The position numbers and the translations under genes are program-made. A DNA stretch of 64,000 bases from Flavobacterium sp. 140616W15 (GTDB lineage Bacteria; Bacteroidota; Bacteroidia; Flavobacteriales; Flavobacteriaceae): assembly GCF_003668995.1 (NCBI RefSeq), contig NZ_CP033068.1, forward strand, positions 1,674,001-1,738,000, written 5' to 3'. Shown here in pieces: positions 19,622-29,093 of this stretch. Within the stretch, counting starts at the first letter, position 1. Every line of letters starts with the position of its first letter. The notes beneath the pieces are model-generated. The model did no database searches, was not told where the DNA came from, and saw only the letters and a list, made by a program, of their open reading frames with translations.

Positions 19622-20683
19622 TTAAGTCAATAAGGCTTGTTGTTGATAGCTTAATGGCGTTGTTCCTGTATGTTTTTTAAATGAGGCAAAAAAGGTTGAT
19701 TTAGAATTAAAACCTACATCGTAGCCAATAGATTCTAACGTAAGTTTATCATTTGAAGCTATTATTTTGCAAGCTTCGTTTATTCTAAATTCATTAACGT
19801 AACTGGTAAAATTCTTTCCCAGATTAGTATTTAAAAATTGAGATAATTGATGGCTCGTACTATTTATTTCTTTGGCTAAATCCTGCAATGTCAAATTTGG
19901 ATTTTTATACAGTTCTTTTTCTATCATTGCATTCTCAAGTTTTTGCAATAAAATTATTTCTTCGGCTGAATCTATCTTTTTACCTGAATGTTTTGACGAA
20001 TTGAGTAAAAATAAATCATCCGTTTTTTTTCTATACAAAAGAATCGAAATTATTAGATACAAAATGAAAGAAAAAATTATAGATCCACTTATGTATGAAA
20101 TAGATGGTGCATTAATTAAGGCTAGAAAATAAAATGTAAAAAGTAATACATTCCCTAAATAAATCATACTTAACCATATTTCTGCTGGGCTTGCTTTATA
20201 CATTCTGCTTACAATAATTTTTAGTATTGCTTTAATTGTAAAACCTGAAAAAACAATATAAATAAACCATTGTAAATAGATAAGTTTCACAAAATAAAGA
20301 TTCCAAAGTTTTGGGTAATCTTTGTATGGATATAGTATTCCTACAGTAACAATTAATAACAACCAAAAAATAAGCGTGAGCTTCCATCTTTGAGGTATGC
20401 TATTTATATTTTTAACTGAAGCTTTAAAAAAATAATATAAAAATGGACCTATAAAAAAGCAGGCCGAAAGCCCAATTTGAAGATATGTTCTTGGCAAAGT
20501 GGGATCAAAATATATAAATACAGATTTTGCAATTCTGATACTTAATGCAAATAAAAGTGCACCTAAAAAATAATTTGCAAAATACTTTTTCTTTGTAAAG
20601 AAAAAGAAATAAACTCCTAGAATAATTCCGTTAAAAGCCCCTAAAGCACTAAAAAAGAATAAAAGTTCTTTGCCTGTATCCAT
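19622..20683 (-). CDS. Membrane-anchored AraC-family regulator
   Basis: Protein of 353 aa with an N-terminal membrane module of about seven helices (residues 5-215) followed by a cytoplasmic AraC/XylS double helix-turn-helix domain (about 250-350). The DNA-binding part shows LQDLAKEINSTSHQLSQFLN and a second helix unit ending YDVGFNSKSTFFASFKKHTGTTPLSYQQ, the standard AraC signature. This layout is frequent in Bacteroidetes, where regulator and receptor are one polypeptide. It starts at ATG 20683 and lies 116 bp upstream of the TonB receptor gene on the same strand, a plausible target. Confidence 0.85.
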   Translation of the reverse strand: MDTGKELLFFFSALGAFNGIILGVYFFFFTKKKYFANYFLGALLFALSIRIAKSVFIYFDPTLPRTYLQIGLSACFFIGPFLYYFFKASVKNINSIPQRWKLTLIFWLLLIVTVGILYPYKDYPKLWNLYFVKLIYLQWFIYIVFSGFTIKAILKIIVSRMYKASPAEIWLSMIYLGNVLLFTFYFLALINAPSISYISGSIIFSFILYLIISILLYRKKTDDLFLLNSSKHSGKKIDSAEEIILLQKLENAMIEKELYKNPNLTLQDLAKEINSTSHQLSQFLNTNLGKNFTSYVNEFRINEACKIIASNDKLTLESIGYDVGFNSKSTFFASFKKHTGTTPLSYQQQALLT

Positions 20684-20839
20684 AATTTATTCTACATTAT
20701 ATAATGATTACTCTATTGACAAAGCTAAAAAAAGATTGATGTAGGGTGATAATAAATTAATTAAAAAATTATGGTATAACTTACTATTATGAATTGGTAT
20801 TAAAATAGTAAACATAAAGTATCACCTAAAGTCAATAAA

Positions 20840-20863
20840 AAGCCCACCTTTAAGATTGGGCTT
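20840..20863 (-). terminator. Minus-strand terminator
   Basis: AAGCCCA / TGGGCTT stem with a 10-nt loop; read on the minus strand it is followed by TTTTTATT. It lies 40 bp after the stop of the alcohol dehydrogenase remnant, whose terminator it probably was. Confidence 0.6.
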
Positions 20864-20903
20864 ATTAATTCAATTTTGATGTATACCGGCTAACTTAAAG
20901 TAA

Positions 20904-21095
20904 TTAAGGAACTAGTACAGCTCTTCCTTTTATTTGCCCCTTTCTTAATTTATCATAAACTTCAAGAGCTTGGTCTAAACTATATTTTTCTATTTCAATA
21001 TGAATTTTCTTTTGTAATGCCAGTCCAATTACCTCCATCAGTTCAGTTCTTGAACCCCAATACGGATTTGTCATACTTACACCAAAAGGTAAACC
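20904..21095 (-). pseudogene. Alcohol dehydrogenase remnant (C-terminal end only)
   Basis: Minus-strand frame of about 63 codons encoding the end of a zinc-type NAD(P)-dependent alcohol dehydrogenase: GVSMTNPYWGSRTELMEV, then SLDQALEVYDKLRKGQIKGR and a final AVLVP before TAA. This is the conserved last stretch of that family. There is no start codon in a useful place, a stop lies directly upstream (about 21097), and the zinc-binding and Rossmann parts (about 270 residues) are gone. The original terminator is still present downstream. It is a deletion footprint next to the SprF-like gene. Confidence 0.75.
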
Positions 21096-21134
21096 TTAAT
21101 ATCTAAATAAGCACAGCTACAATTACAACAGAAC

Positions 21135-22073
21135 TTAAAAACCGATATTATTAATTGGATCCGTAAAACTGCAACCACAATCACGACGCATGTTTTTAGA
21201 CTGCTTAAATGTATATTTTATATAAAATTGATGTGATGATGGAGCATATTTTCCTAATCCGTTGATATTGTGATCGTATGCATATCCTGCCTGAAATTCA
21301 GGAAGTACATTAACTCCTACGATCCCAGTTATAGCTGATTTCCAACGATATGAAGTTCCAAAACGAAACTTTTCCTTGAATTCAAAATTTAGTGCAAAAT
21401 CTATTGCTAATGGTGATCCTTGCACTTCTTTTGCTAAAATTGAAGGTTTAAATAATAATTCATCGGTAAGTGCTGTTTGATAACCTGTCGTAAAATAAAT
21501 TTGAGGTTTTGTAACTGATATTCCTTTAACGGTTGGGTCGTAACTTTCCTTTATAAAATTGGGCGTAGATATTCCTATAAACCATTTTGGAGTATTAAAT
21601 AAAAAGCCCACTCCTATTCTAGGAGATATTCTGTTTACAATATTATTCTCAAAACTCAAATCATTATTATTCTGTAAATCAAGCAAAGTATAATCTACAT
21701 TAAGCATATTAAAACCAGCTTTAAGTCCAAACGAAAGCATATTAATTTCGTCTGTAAAAATAGTATATGAATAATCTCCTGTTATAACTAGTTCTTCCGT
21801 TACACCTATTTTTTCACTCGACACATTGATACCTGCTCCCATATTCATCGTAAGTGGAATATTGACATTTAGATTTTTACTTTCCGGTGCCCCTTTAAAA
21901 CCCGTGAATTGCGTTCGGTGAATCAATAATACACTTCCGTCGAAGAAACCTGCAAAAGCAGGATTAAAACTTGACATATTAAGTTTATAATCTGAAAACT
22001 GTGCATCTTGTTGGCCTCTTGCAGAAAATAGAATTAAAGTAAATGCAAAAGCTAATATGTAATTAAATTTCAT
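21135..22073 (-). CDS. PorP/SprF-family type IX secretion-linked membrane protein
   Basis: Outer membrane protein of 312 aa with signal peptide ending near SARGQ, then QDAQFSDYKLNMSSFNPAFAGF, the diagnostic opening of the PorP/SprF family, followed by a beta-barrel pattern. In Flavobacterium SprF-like proteins are encoded directly downstream of the large adhesin they help to place on the cell surface, and that is the arrangement here: it lies 22 bp after the SprB-like gene on the same strand. The C-terminus carries a CGC motif (RRDCGCSF), not typical of the family and of unknown meaning. Confidence 0.9.
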   Translation of the reverse strand: MKFNYILAFAFTLILFSARGQQDAQFSDYKLNMSSFNPAFAGFFDGSVLLIHRTQFTGFKGAPESKNLNVNIPLTMNMGAGINVSSEKIGVTEELVITGDYSYTIFTDEINMLSFGLKAGFNMLNVDYTLLDLQNNNDLSFENNIVNRISPRIGVGFLFNTPKWFIGISTPNFIKESYDPTVKGISVTKPQIYFTTGYQTALTDELLFKPSILAKEVQGSPLAIDFALNFEFKEKFRFGTSYRWKSAITGIVGVNVLPEFQAGYAYDHNINGLGKYAPSSHQFYIKYTFKQSKNMRRDCGCSFTDPINNIGF

Positions 22074-22094
22074 TTGTTTATTGTAGTTTGGATA

Positions 22095-25000
22095 TTAAGG
22101 ATTTAGATGTAAGAAACCAGTTTTAGTAATGCGTTTATTATCATGATTAGTAAAACTAAATACATAATAATAAGTGCCATAAGGAAGTAAGCTGTTTCCT
22201 GATCCTTTATTACCGTAGCCTTTAAATAAATTATCATTATATCCATAACGACTAGTTTCGAATACTAGACTTCCCCACCTATTAAAAATTTCAAGTTTAT
22301 TATCAGGAAAAGTCGTTGCTCCTTCTACAAAAAACGAATCATTCTTACCATCTCCATTAGCCGAAATTCCATTATTTACTGAAACATCACAATAACGTAC
22401 ATGAACTGTTACTTCTAATCTTTTTGTACTTTCACATTCAGAACCTGTATATGATGCATAGTATTTATGGTTATCTTCTAAAATGGTAGTTGATGTTAAT
22501 GGACTACCACCAGTGGCTGTTGAATACCATACAACTTCTTGTTCATTTGTTATAAGATCTGTAATCATTACTTCTTTTTCTATACACATATATTGTATCT
22601 CTGCTCCCGTTGGAGACGGAGCATCTTTAATATTTATTTCAACTGGAATGCGATTACTATAACAATTACCATATACTGTTGCTGCGTAATATATCCCATT
22701 GGTAATAGTTGTATTTTGGGACAATGCTTGAGTAGAAATAGCATCAACAAACCATTTAACATTAGCTGCATCATTTATGGCAATATCCCGTATTGTAGGA
22801 TCATCTATTAAGCAAAACTCTTGTGCTAAACTTTCAAAAGTTGGTTCAGGTACAGGCAGAATAGTAACTTTAGCTGTAGCCGAATTTCTATTTCCAGATT
22901 GATCTATTACGGATAACGTTACAGTATTGGATCCTATATTGTTACAATCAAAAAGAGTTTGATCAAGAATCATATTGGCAATAGTACAATTATCTGTAGA
23001 ACCGTTATCAATCTGATTAGGTGTAATACTAACAGTTCCATTTACATTAAGAGAAATCGTAATATCTTGTGTAATTACATTTGGATTTATTTTATCCTCA
23101 ACTGTCACCACAGCAACTCCAGACGCTGAGTTACTATTAACATCTGTAACTGTTAATATTACGATATTTGGCCCAATATCACTACAAGTAAACGTTGTTT
23201 TATCGAGTATCATAGTATCGATAGTACAAACATCATCAGAACCATTATCAATCTGCGTTGGAGTTATTACTGCAGTCCCCGTGGTATTCAATTGGACTGT
23301 TATATTTTGTGTTACTACCGTTGGCGCAATCAAATCTTCTACAGTAACTACTGCTGTGCCTGTAGCTGAGTTTCCATGAATATCAGTAACAGTTAATGTT
23401 ACTATATTTACCCCAATATTAGTACAATCAAAATCCAATTTATCCAATGTCATAATTGGAGTAACAGCACAATTGTCTGTAGAACCATTATTAATTTGCG
23501 CTTCAGTTATACTTGCGTTTCCTGTTGCATCCAATTGTATGGTTCTGTTTTGTGTTATTACCGTTGGCGCAATCAAATCTTCTACAATAATGATAACATC
23601 ATCTGTAGCGGTACAATTCTTTTCATCAGTAACTGTTACTTTATAACCACCAGGTAATAATCCTGTAGCTGTAGCTGTAGTTTGTTCTGGTGTTGTGTTC
23701 CAACTGTATGTATAAAGTCCAGTACCTCCAGTTACAGTAACAGTTGCTTCTCCGTTATTATGCGTACTACAATCAGTATTAATTTGAGTATCTATTATTG
23801 CAATAAGTTTATCAGGTTCTGTTATTGTAAAGTTTTTAAATGCAGTCTCATTATTATGATCTGTTACTGTAACAACATAATTATCTGGGCTAAGATTTAT
23901 TGCACTAGCACTGCTTCCGCCTGACGGAGACCAGGAATAAGAATAAGGAGGTGTTCCTCCAATCGTAGTAACCGAAGCAGCACCGTTATTAGCACCAAAA
24001 CATAAAGCATTATTTTCTGAATCAACTTCTAATTTCAATATATCAGGTGTACTAAAAGGAGAATGAAATATTGTTGAATAAGATGAATTACCATCATTAG
24101 TAACAAAATATAAATCATATGCTGTATTTAACGTAAGGCCAGTAATAGGATACGAGGCTGGCACATTAGCTGTAAGATTCGAATTGCCATTAGCTATAAC
24201 ATTGACTGCTCCATAGTCTACACCATTTTGTATTTGGATTTCAGTAGGAGCAGTAGATCCAGCTGGAACGACGACATAATAACCTGTTAAATCTGTTTGA
24301 ACAGTCGTGTTAAAAATTGCCGATGTATATTTTATATTGGTTACAGATCCACTTGCATTAGCAATATCTTGTATTATTTCTTCTAATTCTACAACTTTAC
24401 CAGCGGCATAGTACCATGTAAATTCGTCACTCTCCCCTACATTTAAATCATTTAATCTAACAAAAAAACCATAAGAACCATCTGTAGGACCGCTCGAAAT
24501 GACACTTGTACTTGGGTCTTTCATAATTATATCAGACCAAGTACCATACCTATCAATAAAAGTATTAGCGCGATTAGAATTTGAAAAAATAAAAACCCCT
24601 TCTTCACCAGAAAAAAGTTTAAGTGCTTTAGATCTTTCACTTGGAGTAACTATAGGAGTAAATAAATCACCAACTATATTCCCTCGGGTCTTTTCGGGTT
24701 TATCATTACTTCCAATATAATCATCTTTTGTACCTGACCAATATCTTAAATTATTTACAGGCAAAGTCCCAATATTTTTAATTTTCACTTTAATTATAAT
24801 AAAACTTGCGTCTTTTTCTAATGTAAATGTGTTTTCAACTTCTAATAATGAACCCGAAATATTGATATTCCCTTTTGAGACTATCGTTCCATGGCCTTTT
24901 GATGCACCAGTAGATACGAACTTAGAATCATCCATTGTCTGTCCCGTTATGGCTCCATTAATCAAAGAATTACCATTTACATTCCATTCATTCGTACCGT

Positions 25001-25259
25001 CACCACCAATATAATATGTATTATCAAAAGGATAATTGCTAAAAGTTAATGGAGCCCATAAAGATGTTGTTGAATTAAAATAAAAAGGCTGTTGCAAGTT
25101 TCCGTTACTGTTTACAGAATTTTCACTACCTGTACCAAAACGAAGAATATTGTTGTCAAATACATTTTGCGCTGAAATAGTATTAAGTGCTATCAATAAG
25201 ACGAACACAATGATATATTTTTTTTTAACAATCAACTCACTTAGGTATTTTTTTGCCAT
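22095..25259 (-). CDS. SprB-like surface adhesin with type IX (type B CTD) sorting domain
   Basis: Large secreted protein, 1054 aa from ATG 25259, whose signal peptide ends near NTISAQ; an alternative start at 25355 would place 32 extra residues before it. Order: N-terminal beta-rich domain (to about 340), fibronectin-like segment, two SprB-type repeats rich in YSWSPSGG / YSWNTTP motifs (about 395-545), then three HYR-like repeats of about 70 residues with the IDNGSTDNC motif, an Ig-like stretch, and a C-terminal gliding-motility-type CTD with ISANGDGKND and FNRWG. The CTD marks it for type IX export and surface attachment. It forms an operon with the downstream sprF-like gene and faces the TPR regulator at 25487. 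Confidence 0.9.
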   Translation of the reverse strand: MAKKYLSELIVKKKYIIVFVLLIALNTISAQNVFDNNILRFGTGSENSVNSNGNLQQPFYFNSTTSLWAPLTFSNYPFDNTYYIGGDGTNEWNVNGNSLINGAITGQTMDDSKFVSTGASKGHGTIVSKGNINISGSLLEVENTFTLEKDASFIIIKVKIKNIGTLPVNNLRYWSGTKDDYIGSNDKPEKTRGNIVGDLFTPIVTPSERSKALKLFSGEEGVFIFSNSNRANTFIDRYGTWSDIIMKDPSTSVISSGPTDGSYGFFVRLNDLNVGESDEFTWYYAAGKVVELEEIIQDIANASGSVTNIKYTSAIFNTTVQTDLTGYYVVVPAGSTAPTEIQIQNGVDYGAVNVIANGNSNLTANVPASYPITGLTLNTAYDLYFVTNDGNSSYSTIFHSPFSTPDILKLEVDSENNALCFGANNGAASVTTIGGTPPYSYSWSPSGGSSASAINLSPDNYVVTVTDHNNETAFKNFTITEPDKLIAIIDTQINTDCSTHNNGEATVTVTGGTGLYTYSWNTTPEQTTATATGLLPGGYKVTVTDEKNCTATDDVIIIVEDLIAPTVITQNRTIQLDATGNASITEAQINNGSTDNCAVTPIMTLDKLDFDCTNIGVNIVTLTVTDIHGNSATGTAVVTVEDLIAPTVVTQNITVQLNTTGTAVITPTQIDNGSDDVCTIDTMILDKTTFTCSDIGPNIVILTVTDVNSNSASGVAVVTVEDKINPNVITQDITISLNVNGTVSITPNQIDNGSTDNCTIANMILDQTLFDCNNIGSNTVTLSVIDQSGNRNSATAKVTILPVPEPTFESLAQEFCLIDDPTIRDIAINDAANVKWFVDAISTQALSQNTTITNGIYYAATVYGNCYSNRIPVEINIKDAPSPTGAEIQYMCIEKEVMITDLITNEQEVVWYSTATGGSPLTSTTILEDNHKYYASYTGSECESTKRLEVTVHVRYCDVSVNNGISANGDGKNDSFFVEGATTFPDNKLEIFNRWGSLVFETSRYGYNDNLFKGYGNKGSGNSLLPYGTYYYVFSFTNHDNKRITKTGFLHLNP

Positions 25260-25345
25260 AATATTTTTTTTGTTTTGCTCTTTTAAGATTCTAATAAAAA
25301 GAAAGGACAAAACTACTCTACCAAGAATTCTTTTAATAAAATAAA

Positions 25346-25369
25346 GGGGGGACAAATAGGGGACAAATT
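25346..25369. repeat. Two direct repeats of GGGGACAAAT
   Basis: GGGGACAAATA (25348-25358) is directly followed by GGGGACAAATT (25359-25369), an 11-bp tandem duplication and a rare G-rich patch in the divergent adhesin/regulator promoter region. Confidence 0.5.
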
Positions 25370-25486
25370 AACCAATAACAACTAAACAACTTATAAACAA
25401 CACATTGCAAATTGTTGTTTTGAAGTAAATTTTATGAGCGATGGAAGCCCTTTTTTGTATTTTAGCAGATTAATGATTCAGTACAC

Positions 25487-27223
25487 ATGCCCAATAATAT
25501 AAAAAAAACTAAGACTCTATTTATTGTTTTAATTTTTGCTTTTTTTTCTAAATCATATTCTCAAACATTATCAATTCCTTTTCATGATTCAGGCAGAAGC
25601 ATTGAAGAAATCGTTCTTCAGGAAATAGATTTTCAAAATGATTCTATTAGATTAAAAAAGTTTTTGGCTCCCTTACAACAATCTTCAAGCAAAAAATATA
25701 ATATCCTATATTATGCTTTATTAGCAAATGGCTATTCAAGCTATTTTGATAAAATAAATTCTAAAAGCGATAAGTACTTCTTGCTTTCTATTCAAAAAGC
25801 AAAAGATATAAATGATATCCCTCTCGTTGTTTGGACGGAGATGAATTATTCAAAATATCTCTATCATTACAGGAATATGGATAAACTAATTCCAACCTTG
25901 TTAAAAACTATTGAAAATGCGGAGAATATAAAACCAGAAAAAATGATTCTCCCCGGAGAAACTTTTAAAATTTTTGGTTGGATAATGACAACCATTGATG
26001 ATAATGATTTAAGTTTGAAATTCTTGAAAAAATCATTAGAATATTCTAAAACCAATACACCTGAATATGCTAGTATTTTAAATGCAATTGGAACCCATTA
26101 TTTAAAGACAGACAAGCTTTCTACTGCGATGCATTATTTCAATAAAACAATTGCAGTTTCTTTACAAATTGGCGACAACATTCGATATGCAAAAGCACTT
26201 GGAGATAAAGCTCTTATATATGAAAAAAGAGGAGATTATAAAACTGCTTTGCAACTTTTAGAAAAAGATATTGATTACTCAAAAAAATATAAAGACGAAA
26301 AAAATAATATGTATGCCTTAATTTTAATGGCAAAAATTCTTTTAAAAAATCAAGATACTTCTAAAGCAACTATCTTTTTACAAAAGGCAGAAAAAATTGC
26401 TTTATCTAAATCTTATTATAACAATTCTTTAAAAGATATTATCGAATTAAAACTTGATATATTAAACGGTTCAGACCCCGAAAAAGAGTTGCTATTAAGG
26501 CGCGAGCTTAAAAGAATAGATGATTCATTACTTAAAACTGATGGAGAAAATGCCTTGAGAAAAGCAAATTGGTTCGTTCAGAAAACAAAGTATAAAAATG
26601 AACTCAAAGAAGCTCAAAAACAAAATAGACAAGAAATTAAGACCAAAAACATCTATGCAATAATTGTTATTCTAGCAGTTTTGTTGTCTGTATCTATCTT
26701 AATTATATTTAAAAAAAGATTAAAAAATAGTAGCTTAGAGTATGACAAAAAAATCACAAGATATAAAATCGAAAAAATATCTTTTGAAAATAAACTCAAA
26801 GCCGCAAACCAAGATCTTGACTCTAATATTGAATTCTTGCATAATAAAAACATACAGATTTCTAAATTAAAATTAGAACTCGAACAAATAAAAAAATCTC
26901 CATCTTATTATCTAGAAGAAGAGAAAGGAAAACTACAAGAATTATTGGATTCTCATTTGATGACAGATGAAAACTGGAATAATTTTAAGAGAGAATTTAA
27001 AAAAGAGTACGGTCCATTTTATGAAACTTTAATTACTGATTACCCTGAATTAAAGGATTCAAATCTCAAAATTATCATACTTCAAAAATTAAGATTTAGC
27101 AACTCAGAAATAGCTTCCTTATTAGGTATTACTACAGATGCAGTTAAAAAGTCAAAACAGCGCCTCAAGAAAAAATTGGGAGAAAAACAACATCAATTAT
27201 TTGAAATTATAGATATGCCATAA
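25487..27223 (+). CDS. TPR-containing LuxR-type regulator
   Basis: Protein of 578 aa: signal peptide (ends near SKSYSQ), TPR-like helical repeats (about 60-340, clearest near ASILNAIGTHYLKT and AKALGDKALIYEKRGDYKTAL), one membrane helix at about 387-407, a coiled coil, and a C-terminal LuxR/sigma-4-like helix-turn-helix (LRFSNSEIASLLGITTDAVKKSKQRLKKKLG region at about 535-565). This one-component membrane regulator type is common in Flavobacteria. It is divergent from the SprB-like adhesin operon with a shared 227-bp gap, so it is a candidate regulator of that operon. Confidence 0.85.
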   Translation: MPNNIKKTKTLFIVLIFAFFSKSYSQTLSIPFHDSGRSIEEIVLQEIDFQNDSIRLKKFLAPLQQSSSKKYNILYYALLANGYSSYFDKINSKSDKYFLLSIQKAKDINDIPLVVWTEMNYSKYLYHYRNMDKLIPTLLKTIENAENIKPEKMILPGETFKIFGWIMTTIDDNDLSLKFLKKSLEYSKTNTPEYASILNAIGTHYLKTDKLSTAMHYFNKTIAVSLQIGDNIRYAKALGDKALIYEKRGDYKTALQLLEKDIDYSKKYKDEKNNMYALILMAKILLKNQDTSKATIFLQKAEKIALSKSYYNNSLKDIIELKLDILNGSDPEKELLLRRELKRIDDSLLKTDGENALRKANWFVQKTKYKNELKEAQKQNRQEIKTKNIYAIIVILAVLLSVSILIIFKKRLKNSSLEYDKKITRYKIEKISFENKLKAANQDLDSNIEFLHNKNIQISKLKLELEQIKKSPSYYLEEEKGKLQELLDSHLMTDENWNNFKREFKKEYGPFYETLITDYPELKDSNLKIIILQKLRFSNSEIASLLGITTDAVKKSKQRLKKKLGEKQHQLFEIIDMP

Positions 27224-27378
27224 TAAGTACTGTACTAAATGATTTTATGAAAATTGCTTGTCAATAGTTTTATATAATTAGTAACAAGCTTCAATTAAAT
27301 TAATTTATATTACTTAAAATAGTATCTTTATGTAGTTATCGCTCACTTTATTATGATTTCAACCTTAAACCAAATCAT

Positions 27379-28797
27379 ATGATGCTACAAAAATTAAAAG
27401 CGTTTAAATCTGTTCAATTATTAGTTACTTTACTAGCATTAATAAGTTTTCAAGAAGCCGTTTTTGCAATACAAAAAGACACAATAGCGTATAATGGTTT
27501 TGGTTATCTTACCCTTTATAAACCTACAAAAACTGTAAATAATGTTATTATTTGCATTTCGGGTGATGGAGGTTGGAATAGTGGAATCGAGGGTATTGCG
27601 CTTCATCTAAAAAATGAAAAGACATTACTTATTGGTGTTGATATTCGTCAGGTTTTTAAGAGTATGAAAAAAAACAAATCGGCATGTCTCTACCCTGCCG
27701 CCGACTTTGAGCGAATGAGTCAATTTGTACAAAAAAAATTAAAATTTCAAACATATAATATCCCTATTCTTTTGGGATATTCTTCTGGAGCAACTTTAGT
27801 TTATGGACTTGTTGCTCAAGCACCACAAAATACCTTTCGTGCCGGAATTGCATTAGGTTTTTGTCCAGACATAAATATAGATAAACCTTTGTGCGCAGGT
27901 TCTGGAAAATTTACTTCAACAAAACTTCAAAATGGTAAAGGCTATGATTTAGGACCAGTAGAGAATCTTAAAACACCTTTTATATCCCTACAAGGTCAAA
28001 ATGACCAAGTCTGTAATTATCTAAAAACGGTATCTTTCCTTAAAAATGTAACTAATGCGCAAGTTGTTTCGCTTCCAAAAGTGGGACATGGTTATGGTCA
28101 AGAAAAAAATTGGCTTCCACAACTCATTCAAGTCTATAATAATATTACTGTAGAAAAAGAAGCTTATATGCCTGATGATACAGCCAAAAAATTGAATCTA
28201 CCACTACATATCACTACTCCAACTAAAGATAAAATTAGTCCGTATATGGTTGTATTTATTTCTGGCGATGGTGGATGGACAGATTTTGATCAACAAATGG
28301 CAAGTGCATTCGCTTTAAAAGGAGCTCCTGTAATTGGTCTAGATGCTTTAAAATATTTTTGGCAGAAAAAAAGCCCTGAAGAAACTACCACAGATGTATT
28401 AAGACTAATTGAGACCTATAGTGAAGAATGGAAAAAAGAAAAAATAGTATTAGTTGGTTATTCATTCGGCGCAGACATTGTTCCCTTTCTATATAACCGA
28501 ATTCCTGAAAAATTCAAAAAAAACATCACAGGAATAGGTTTATTATCTCCGTCTAAAGAAACAGATTTTGAGGTTCATGTATCCGAACTTTTGGATATAA
28601 ACAGCACATCAGGATTTTCTGTACCCAATGAAATTAATAAAATTAATGATATTCATCCAATTTGCTTTTTTGGAAAAGATGAAGATGATCTGCCAATTAA
28701 AGAAATTTCAAAAGAAAACGCTAAAATCATATATCTCGAAGGCGGACACCATTATACAGATGCATTTATAACTGTAACAAAAGAAATGATGCCTTAG
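27379..28797 (+). CDS. VirJ/AcvB-like secreted alpha/beta hydrolase
   Basis: Exported protein of 472 aa (signal peptide ends near AVFA) with two tandem hydrolase-like halves, each opening with a GDGGW motif (about residues 59 and 297). The first half carries GYSSGA and the second GYSFGAD, both nucleophile-elbow sequences with Ser. The two-domain plan matches AcvB/VirJ proteins, which in Agrobacterium act in the periplasm and have been linked to hydrolysis of aminoacylated phosphatidylglycerol. No aminoacyl-PG synthase gene is near. ATG 27379 and the next codon ATG 27382 are equally possible starts. Confidence 0.8.
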   Translation: MMLQKLKAFKSVQLLVTLLALISFQEAVFAIQKDTIAYNGFGYLTLYKPTKTVNNVIICISGDGGWNSGIEGIALHLKNEKTLLIGVDIRQVFKSMKKNKSACLYPAADFERMSQFVQKKLKFQTYNIPILLGYSSGATLVYGLVAQAPQNTFRAGIALGFCPDINIDKPLCAGSGKFTSTKLQNGKGYDLGPVENLKTPFISLQGQNDQVCNYLKTVSFLKNVTNAQVVSLPKVGHGYGQEKNWLPQLIQVYNNITVEKEAYMPDDTAKKLNLPLHITTPTKDKISPYMVVFISGDGGWTDFDQQMASAFALKGAPVIGLDALKYFWQKKSPEETTTDVLRLIETYSEEWKKEKIVLVGYSFGADIVPFLYNRIPEKFKKNITGIGLLSPSKETDFEVHVSELLDINSTSGFSVPNEINKINDIHPICFFGKDEDDLPIKEISKENAKIIYLEGGHHYTDAFITVTKEMMP

Positions 28798-29093
28798 ATT
28801 CTTCATTATTAAAACTGTCATGTCAAATTATACTTCGTAAAAGTGTTTGATTCAATTATAAATACTTTAGAAATATTGACTCGTCATAATGGTAACGTCT
28901 GAACGAATCAACAATTTCTCAGGTAAAACTCTCATAACTTTAAAATTATTCTTTTTTTAGCTTCTCCATTAAATAAAATGTGCGTTTATGCATTAATTAA
29001 TTCAAAATTAAGTTCATACACATAACTGTAACGCACTTCTATTTACATAAAATTCGTACATTTCCTTTTTTATAACCAATCAAATATTTTAAA

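Noticed and set aside
22095..25259. Repeated DNA with regular spacing, considered as a CRISPR-like or tandem DNA repeat array
   Set aside because: The period of about 210 bp is the coding of 70-residue HYR-like and SprB-type protein repeats in one long frame.
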